A program made the translations under genes and the position numbers. Shown one piece after another: positions 57,901 through 64,000 of a stretch of 64,000 bases of DNA. Source of the DNA: Aegilops tauschii subsp. strangulata (taxonomy: Eukaryota; Streptophyta; Magnoliopsida; Poales; Poaceae). The DNA is taken from positions 501,030,544-501,094,543 of the forward strand of contig NC_053037.3 of NCBI RefSeq assembly GCF_002575655.3. The letters run 5' to 3'. Below the pieces are notes generated by a model. That model was not told the origin of the DNA. It did no database searches and was given only the letters and a program-made list of their open reading frames with translations. Every line of letters starts with the position of its first letter. The stretch's first letter is position 1.

Positions 57901-59388
57901 CAACAAAATATCAGCAGTCCCAGACTTGGTAAAATTACTAAGTCCCTGAAATCAGAAACATTACGGAGCCTAGTTTGCATGCTTGTGCTAGTCACCAAAG
58001 AGATCACAAAAATACATGGCATACACCTCTGTAAAGATGGCATGTCATACAACAAAACACATGTAGAGCTCATGCCCATAAGATGCACAGATTAAATGCA
58101 ACAAAAATAACAAATCTACAAGTTCTGATAACAGACAGCAGATAACAGCAACTAGCACTCTTACAACGATGCTTTGGGCATCAAGATGGACTCAAATGAA
58201 CATGGTGCAATGGAACAAAATGTAGAGAATCACGAGACGAACAATTTAACATATTACACGCACGAAACGAAGCTACTTGCAAAGAGTTATGGCATGATGA
58301 AAAGTGCACCAGAATGTAAAAGTTTCCAGACTTGGTGAAATTTGAGGGGGGCTCGGGGTCAACCTTCGGCGTTGACCAGAACCAGATCGGGCTAGGGTTT
58401 GGCCCGGGCTCGGGCCGGAGCTCCGGCGAGCGGCGCGGACCGGCGCGGAGGGAGAGGAGACGGCGAGGAGGAGGACCGCGGCGGCGGCGGGCGGCGCGCC
58501 GGCGACCGGACGGCGGGGTAGGCGAGGCGAGGTGCGGCGGTTGCGCGGGTGGTGGCGCGAGGCGGCGGCGGAGCTCGCGGCGGTGGTGGGTGGTGCCGGC
58601 GGCGAGGCGCGCGGCGGCGGAGGGAGGAGGCGCGCGGGGCGGCGAGCGGGGCGGGCCAGGCGCCGGCGGGGCGCAGGCCTGGGCGGGCCGCGCCTAGGCC
58701 CGGCGGGCCGCGGCGGCGGGGACGGCGCGGGAGGCCAAGTGGCGCGCTGCGATTGGTGCGGGAGGCGGCGATGGACGCGTCCGGCGGCGGGGCGGACGTG
58801 TCCGGCGCGGTGGGAGGAGATGGGCTAGGGTTAGGGGGGTTTCATCCGCGAAAATGGAAGGGGAGGACCTATTTATAGATAGAGGGAGCTAGGAGAGTCC
58901 AAACAAGGTGCGGTTTTCGCCCACGCGATCGTGATCGAACGACCGAGAGCATGGCGGAGACTTAGAGGGGTTTTGGGGCTGTTTGAAGGGTGGTTTTGCT
59001 GCAACACACAAACGGACTTTGCGGTTCCCCGGTTAACCGTTGGAGTACCAAACGACCTCCAAATGGAACGAAACTTGACCGGTGGTCTACCGGTGGTATC
59101 CCAAGGCCACTTGACAAGCCTTGGCCCATTCCGAGAACGTTCAACACCCGCTCACGAAAAAGAAACAAGAAGGGAGCGCCGGAGGAGGTGGGAGTGCCGG
59201 ATTGCAAAACGGACAACGGGAAAAATGCTCGGATGCATGAGACGAACACGTATGCAAATGCAATGCACATGATGACATGATATGAAATGCAGATGATGAC
59301 AAGGCAAAGTGCGACACGCAAGCAAATGACATGGCAACAACGACGAATAACTGGCAGACACCTGGCGCATCGAATCCGGGGCGTTACA
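54908..59388 (-). repeat. LARD 5' LTR, 4.5 kb
   Basis: Runs from GGGCGTGACA side at 54908 to TGTAACGCCCCGG at 59388. Contains a very GC-rich stretch (58380-58760, GGCGGC/GGCGCG) directly followed on the right by a TATA-like TATAAATAG on the minus strand (near 58870). Short open frames inside are not supported as genes. Confidence 0.82.
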
Positions 59389-59715
59389 TGCTCTGCATTT
59401 ATGTTTTGCGGTATCAGAAAGGGCTAGCGAGATACCATTTTGTCATATTATATCATGATTGTTTTGAAAAGGTGTTGTCATCTAAGATATCTTATTATTG
59501 CTCGCTAGTTGATTATGTCATTGATATGAGTAAATGTGAGACCTAAGTATTATTGTGAATATGGTTAGTTCGTAATCTTGCTGAAAACCTGAATATTGAA
59601 CTAGACATGTTTGCAACAACAAGATCAAACAGAGTTTGTAAAAGTTTTTCTTTGTCACTTCCAGTTTGTCAACTGAATTGCTTGAGGACAAGCTATGGGT
59701 TAAGCTTGGGGGAAT
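59389..59715 (+). other. 3' internal region of the outer Athila-like element, second part
   Basis: Non-coding. Starts with the second TGCTC and ends TTGAGGACAAGCTATGGGTTAAGCTTGGGGGAAT, the same kind of pre-LTR sequence and polypurine tract as in elements C, D and E. Confidence 0.72.
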
Positions 59716-60690
59716 TGATACGTCTCCATCATATCTACTTTTCCAAACTCTTTTGCCCTTGTTTTGGACTCTAATTTGCATGATTTGAATGAAACTAACC
59801 CGAATTGCCGCTGTTTTCAGCAGAATTGCCATGGTGTTATTTTTATGCAGAAATCAAAGTTCTCGGATTGACCTAAAAATTTACGGAGAATTTTTGTGGA
59901 ATATATAAAAATACTGGCGGAAAAAGATACCGGAGGGGGGTCAGTCAGGGGCCACAATCCCAGGGGTGCACCTACCACCTCCCCCTAGGGCGCGCCTACT
60001 TGGCTTGTGGCCCCCCTGGACCGTCTACAACCCTAACTCCAGCTCCATATATACCTATTCGTGGAGGAAAAAATCAGAGAGAAGGATTCGTCACGTTTTA
60101 CGATACGGAGCCGCCGCCACCTCTTGTTCTTCATTGAGAAAGCTGATCTGGAGTCCGTTCGGGACTCCGGAGGGTGGAATCTGTCGCCATCGTCTTCATC
60201 AACCTTCCTCCATCACCAATTTCATGATGCCACCGCGGGAGTGAGTAATTCCATCGTAGGTTTGCTGGACGGTGATGGGTTGGATGAGATTTATCATGTA
60301 ATCGAGTTAGTTTTGTTAGGGTTTGATCCCTAGTATCCACTATTTTCTGAGATTGATGTTGCTATGCTTAATGCTTGTCACTAGGGTCTGAGTGCCATGA
60401 TTTTATATCTGAACCTATTATGTTTTCATGAATATATGTGTGTTCTTGATCATATCTTGCAAGTTGTAGACACCTATAACGTGTTATGATCCGCATACCC
60501 CAAGGTGACAATAATTGGGATTCTTTCCGGTGATTACCGTAGTTTGAGGAGTTCATGTATTCACTAAGTGCTAATGCTTTGTTTCGGTTCTCTATTAAAA
60601 GGAGGCCTTAATATCCCTTAGTATCCTTATGGACCCCGCTGCCACGGGAGGGTAGGACAAAATATGTCATGCAAGCTCTTTTCCATAACT
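59716..60690 (+). repeat. 3' LTR of the outer Athila-like element, truncated
   Basis: Starts TGATACGTCTCCATCATATC and contains CTCCATATATACC (near 60045) as a probable TATA region. After GCTGCCACGGGAGGGTAGGA (60638-60657) and CATGCAAGCTCTTTTCCATAA it is cut by element G at 60691. Confidence 0.85.
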
Positions 60691-61304
60691 GTCGTGGATT
60701 TGTCACGGCAGATGTCCTAGTGTGAGGACTTAGTCGTGAGGCCAACGCATCTATGCGGTAGCTTGAGAGGGGTTGGGCGGAATCGAGAGACGCAATACAA
60801 GACAAGGATTTAGACAGCTTCGGGCCCCGAGAAACATCATCCGGTAATAACCCTACATGCTGTTTGTGGCTAGGTCTCATTATGCTCATGAGAGAGTCGC
60901 CGGTAAGCCGGCTCTTTGTGTCTAGCCCTAGAGATTGTTTCTTGTTGCTTGTCCCTCTTTGGGGTGCCCTGCCCCTCCTTATATAAGTTAGAGGGGCGGG
61001 TTACATGTGGAGTCCTAGTAGGACTAGGACTAGTCTATCTTCTCTTACAAGTTAATTACAAGTCCGGGTCTTGCTTCCTCGTAGAGGAAATATTCGTCAT
61101 CCCTTTCCTTTTAAGCCGGCCCATCATAAACGTGAGCCGGCCTTCTGGGCCTTGGGCCTTGTCTTCTATCTGACCCGCCATCGGGGCCATCCATGAGTCG
61201 TCAGGCTCGTGAGTCGTCAATCCTCCGGCGGGTCATCGGTGAAGTGCCAAGTCCGGCCGGGTCATACTTCTGGCCGGGTCATACCGCGGGGTATATCCCC
61301 GACA
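60691..61304 (-). repeat. Element G 3' LTR
   Basis: 614 bp. TATA-like TTATATAAGG on the minus strand near 60980. Confidence 0.8.
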
Positions 61305-61318
61305 TTAGCCCCCAGTTT
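61305..61318 (-). other. Element G polypurine tract
   Basis: Minus strand AAACTGGGGGCTAA directly upstream of the 3' LTR; this would prime plus-strand DNA synthesis. Confidence 0.7.
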
Positions 61319-61760
61319 AATTTTGGATTTATCCATGTTAAACTGATCCTGTAAAACAATCACAAGAACAAATTTGACAGGTTGTGCTCCGGGTTAAATA
61401 TTCTTGTAAGCCGACACCTGATCATCCTTAAGTCCTTGACATTTTCTCCTGGAAAATCCAGGTCAATAGGCCAGCTTCATAATCCATTTGCTGACATTGG
61501 CTCTTGTAAAGAAATATTATAAGAAATAATCCATTTGAGTCGACCTTCAATACTCTGATTTGACAAAAATATTGGTCTTGAAATATTCAACTGATATTCA
61601 GCAGGCTTAAAGATGTAGATCTTGCCGATTTATGATTGCCAAAATTGCCGGGTTATAAATAAATGATGCCGGGTCATGATTGTTATAGACACCGGGTTAA
61701 TCTGGTCTGCTCCAAACCGAGAATTTGAAGATTTTTTCTCTCTTATATGCATATCACCTG

Positions 61761-62330
61761 TAGTCCCCAAGTGCCGGGTTGTCATGCTTGCAGCAACCTG
61801 GGACTTGTAATTGCCTTATACTCATGAAAACTTCAACCAGTGTAGCCCCCAAGGGCCGGGTCATTATGCCATAATGAGCAGGGACTTTGTAGATATAACC
61901 ATGTAACCTTGAACAGCAACGTGTAGCCCCCAAGGGCCGGCTCAGTAAGATAATACTGAGCTAGGACTTTGTATATAATTTATTGATAATAACATCATAT
62001 AATATGATCTCCACCATGGGGCTTGAACCCACGTCCACAAGGTTAAGAGCTTTGTACTCTACCAACTGAGTAGTGGACCGTTCAATATAATGGATTAATG
62101 CTTGTGTACCTTGAATTTTTGACAGGAGCAATTGGTAGCCCCCAAGGGTCGGCTCATTTAGAATGTGATGAGTTGGGTCTTCAATGAGTTGAGAAAAAAA
62201 TGACTTTGCATTAGCCCCCAAGTGCCATGGTACATGCTGGCAGTGACATGGGACTTGCATATTCGATGTAATATCAATTTGAATAATGTAGCCCCAAAGT
62301 GCCGGGTCGTAAGCCTGCAGCAACTCGGGA
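61761..62330 (-). repeat. Variable-arm hairpin modules with PPT-like flank (element G)
   Basis: Six modules, plus-strand form TAGCCCCCAAGxGC, hairpin, GGGACTT, beginning at 61761, 61843, 61923, 62136, 62212 and 62288. Arms: CCGGGTTG/CAACCTGG, TCATTAT/ATAATGA, GCTCAGTA/TACTGAGC, CTCAT/ATGAG, CCATG/CATGG and CCGGGT/ACTCGG. On the minus strand the flank reads CTTGGGGGCTA, like the polypurine tract. Confidence 0.7.
62009..62078 (-). tRNA. tRNA-Lys(CUU)-like sequence, probably a pseudogene
   Basis: Minus strand shows a D arm CTCAGTTGGTAGAG, an anticodon loop CTCTTAA (anticodon CUU) and a T arm GTGGGTTCAAGCCCCAT, close to plant tRNA-Lys(CUU). The box B sequence GGTTCAAGCCC is intact. One or two bases are missing between acceptor stem and D arm, the first acceptor pair is G-G, and the anticodon stem has one mismatch, so a functional tRNA is unlikely. 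It sits inside the non-coding 3' region of element G between hairpin modules. Confidence 0.55.
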
Positions 62331-62579
62331 CTATTCCTTCCATTGCAGAATAAATCATATCCATTGATAAAATAATAGTCATTGCGCCAAAGCGACTTTG
62401 AATACTTCATCTGCTGATAAGTCAATCCAGAGTTTAAATACCCGGCGGCTCTTGGCCGATGGCGATTTAATATGCCTCCATTGTAAGCCGGAATTTGTAC
62501 AACCCGGCGGCTTATAGCCTTTGAGAAAATCAAGATTTTGATAACCCTTTTGAGACACCAATTTCAATCTATGATGATG

Positions 62580-63090
62580 GGCTTGAATTTAATCATTTAT
62601 GTAAGTCATAGCTCTGTAAATCCTACAGAGTTTAAACAACATATGCCCTGGCGACTTAACGTCAAAAACCAGGGCGGGTAACCACCCAAATGTAGTCTTA
62701 TCCTGCACATAATTAGATCACAAGATCCCTTGGCGGTTTACCGCTGGGCGGGTCATAATATCTCACATATAACCATTGATGTGTAACAAGGAGTCACAGA
62801 TAAGCCTGTTATGAATGATAACTTTGAAACATAACTATAATAATAATATTATACCTGTGATATTGAATTTTCACTGCCGGTTTATGTGACCTATGCAGTA
62901 AGGGTGATAACCCAATCTTTAGAAATCAAGACTTCCAAATATTTATGATTGTCATATGATGGCGACTTATCATCCAAAGTCAAACCGGGTTAAATAGCAA
63001 CCACTCATATACACTTTAGATATGGTCAAAAGAGCTTCAAATAAAATCCAAAAATTGTTTGCAAAAAGAGACTTCAAAAAATTTGAGGCT
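62580..63090 (-). other. Element G 3' non-coding region
   Basis: AT-rich; I see no gene or clear repeat beyond scattered CCGGGTTA-like words. Confidence 0.5.
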
Positions 63091-63530
63091 TCTGATTCGA
63101 ATACGATCAGAAAACCGTCCCAAAGGGGTTAAGCTAAGATTCGAATACGATCATATAGCCCCCAGTGGCTTTGGCGTTGCCGATCAAGAGGGTACCGACA
63201 GCTATGTTCTCTTTGGTTCGAATACGACCTATGTTTGAACAAGAAGCCCCCAAATGACCTTGAGAGTTGTTTAACGACGCTGATTCGAATACGATCCACG
63301 TCGGTTCCCAAAAGGGGTTGAGCTATGATTCGAATACGATCAAGAAGCCCCCTAGTGAGCTCGGCAGTGTGCCGATCAAGAGGGTACCGACAGCTATGTT
63401 CTCTTTGGTTCGAATACGACCTATGTTTGAACAGGAAGCCCCCTGGTGATCATGAGAATATTTAACGACTCTGATTCGAATACGATCAGGGTCACACCAA
63501 AAGGGTTAAGCTAAATTCGAATACGATCAG
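63090..63530. repeat. Tandem repeat of about 190 bp with TTCGAATACGATC words
   Basis: About two and a third copies. ATTCGAATACGATC occurs near 63094, 63139, 63283, 63328, 63474 and 63515, in pairs; CCGATCAAGAGGGTACCGAC occurs near 63180 and 63372. AGCCCCC blocks recur in each unit. Confidence 0.75.
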
Positions 63531-64000
63531 CTCCCAATGGTCATTAAAGCAGGGTACCTATGTTTGGGTTGTGCTTTGTAACAGACTCTTTTTGGTCCCT
63601 TTAATTTTTCCTGAGAACTCGAACTTTGCGAGAGATAAATTCTTTTTGAACCGGAAAAAACCGGATATTGAAAGTTTCAAAGCTTTGTGATAGACAAATT
63701 TACCTTGAACTGGATTTGAGAGCTTCAAAACTTTGTGGCAGATAAATTTCCCTTGAACCGGATTTTAAACCGGATATTAAGAGCTTCAGTGCTTTGTGGG
63801 AGATGTCAAGTCTCTTGAACCGGATCTAAACCGGAATCCTTCATTTTAAGCCAGAAATTTTCTGACGGCCTTTAAACTTTTCATCGATAGAACAGTAATC
63901 TCCGGGGCCGGGTTGTTTTTTCCTCGAATGACCCGGAGTTCTTGAATGCATTGAACCGGCCAATTCTGCCGAATCAAGCCATTGTAGCCCCCGAGTCTCA
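63531..64000 (-). other. Element G 3' non-coding region, window end
   Basis: Imperfect repeats of GAACCGGATxTxAAxCCGGA and GCTTTGTGxxAGATAAATT words (63640-63840) and a final TAGCCCCCGAG (63985). No gene seen. Confidence 0.5.

Larger units (their letters stand above)
51968..59388 (-). mobile_element. LARD-like non-coding LTR retrotransposon with unequal LTRs
   Basis: 7421 bp with target duplication TGCTC (51963-51967 and 59389-59393). On the minus strand: 5' LTR (54908-59388), initiator tRNA-Met primer site (54887-54904), 2.6-kb internal domain without recognisable genes (52304-54907), GTGGAGGAGTGT polypurine tract and a short 3' LTR (51968-52303). Both LTRs start TGTAACGCCCCGG and end GGGCGTGACA. 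A long LTR with a non-coding interior recalls barley Sukkula. It must rely on enzymes from other elements. Confidence 0.88.
23246..60690 (+). mobile_element. Outer Athila-like Gypsy element, heavily interrupted
   Basis: Composite of 5' LTR end (23246-24199), primer site (24211-24228), gag start (24276-24762), 3' internal region (51079-51967 and 59389-59715) and 3' LTR (59716-60690). I join them because both LTR pieces share the GCTGCCACGGGAGGGTAGGA block and orientation, and everything between is explained by nested insertions, except that the rest of gag and all of pol are missing. The right LTR is cut at 60690 by element G. WHAM or Sabrina-type is my best guess for the family. Confidence 0.65.
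60691..64000 (-). mobile_element. Element G: Gypsy element, 3' LTR and 3' region
   Basis: On the minus strand the LTR runs TGTCGGGGATATACCCC (61304) to AATCCACGACA (60691). The polypurine tract AAACTGGGGGCTAA (61305-61318) sits at its inner side, so this is the 3' LTR and the element continues past the window end. The visible 2.7-kb internal stretch has no supported gene but many repeats. TGTCGGGGATATACCCC with a GGGGGCTA tract resembles Tat-lineage wheat elements; lineage is tentative without pol. Confidence 0.72.

Noticed and set aside
58332..58878. Gly/Arg/Ala-rich open frames of about 100-120 residues
   Set aside because: Three overlapping frames are open at once, as expected for GGC-repeat DNA inside the LARD LTR; no domain seen.
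61961..62533. 190-residue open frame on the minus strand of element G
   Set aside because: It overlaps the tRNA-like sequence and four hairpin modules and has no recognisable motif; openness is best explained by AT-rich composition.
1..64000. Search for CRISPR arrays, bacterial operons, rRNA genes and intact host genes
   Set aside because: None seen. All coding signal belongs to transposable elements of a plant genome.

Overview
The window looks like intergenic DNA from a large Triticeae genome (wheat, Aegilops or barley relatives). It is essentially wall-to-wall transposable elements, mostly LTR retrotransposons nested in one another. I found no host gene that I could support. The lineage call rests on recognisable elements: an Angela/WIS-like Copia LTR, Athila-like Gypsy LTRs that begin TGATACGTCTCC and are followed by a TGGCGCCGTTGCCGGGGA primer site, Tat-lineage Gypsy elements with GGCAAG-rich LTRs, CACTA ends, and a non-coding LARD with a Sukkula-like plan. 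Family names come from memory of the sequences and should be treated as tentative; boundaries and target-site duplications (TSDs) were read directly.

Layout. 1-6333: 5' part of a degenerate Copia element on the minus strand. 6334-15295: a Tat-lineage Gypsy (element A, minus strand) with decayed gag-pol and its 5' LTR. About 15455-20739: a 5'-truncated relative in the opposite orientation (element B), holding a solo LTR (15674-17249, TSD CATGC) and an antisense reading frame with its own TATA box. 20740-21699: an LTR fragment. 21700-23245: the 3' part of a CACTA transposon with about 25 GGGCY repeats. 23246-60690: remains of one Athila-like element (5' LTR end, primer site, gag start, then 3' region and 3' LTR) split by many insertions. 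Its inserts are element C (24763-45593, itself holding complete elements D, 25322-33502, TSD ATGGC, and E, 35189-42652, TSD GGTGT), a Tat-like fragment F (45594-50441), a CACTA end (50442-51078) and a LARD (51968-59388, TSD TGCTC). 60691-64000: the 3' LTR and long non-coding 3' region of another Gypsy element (G, minus strand).

Coding state. The recognisable gag, protease, reverse transcriptase, RNase H and integrase genes all carry stops or frameshifts. Elements D and E lack pol and instead encode an acidic Asp/Tyr-rich protein of unknown function; in D its N-terminal part has a zinc knuckle.

Most interesting signals. (1) Antisense reading frames in B and F (and a remnant in A) resemble a B3 DNA-binding domain, and each has a TATA box 73-86 bp upstream of its ATG. 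(2) The 3' regions of C, D and E carry an array of short hairpins with a constant core (TTCACTTATAT) but different, still complementary arms. (3) Element G has a second array of the same kind plus a tRNA-Lys-like sequence. (4) The LTRs of A and B contain in-frame fragments matching the junction of polyubiquitin repeats. (5) The LARD has two LTRs of very unequal length.
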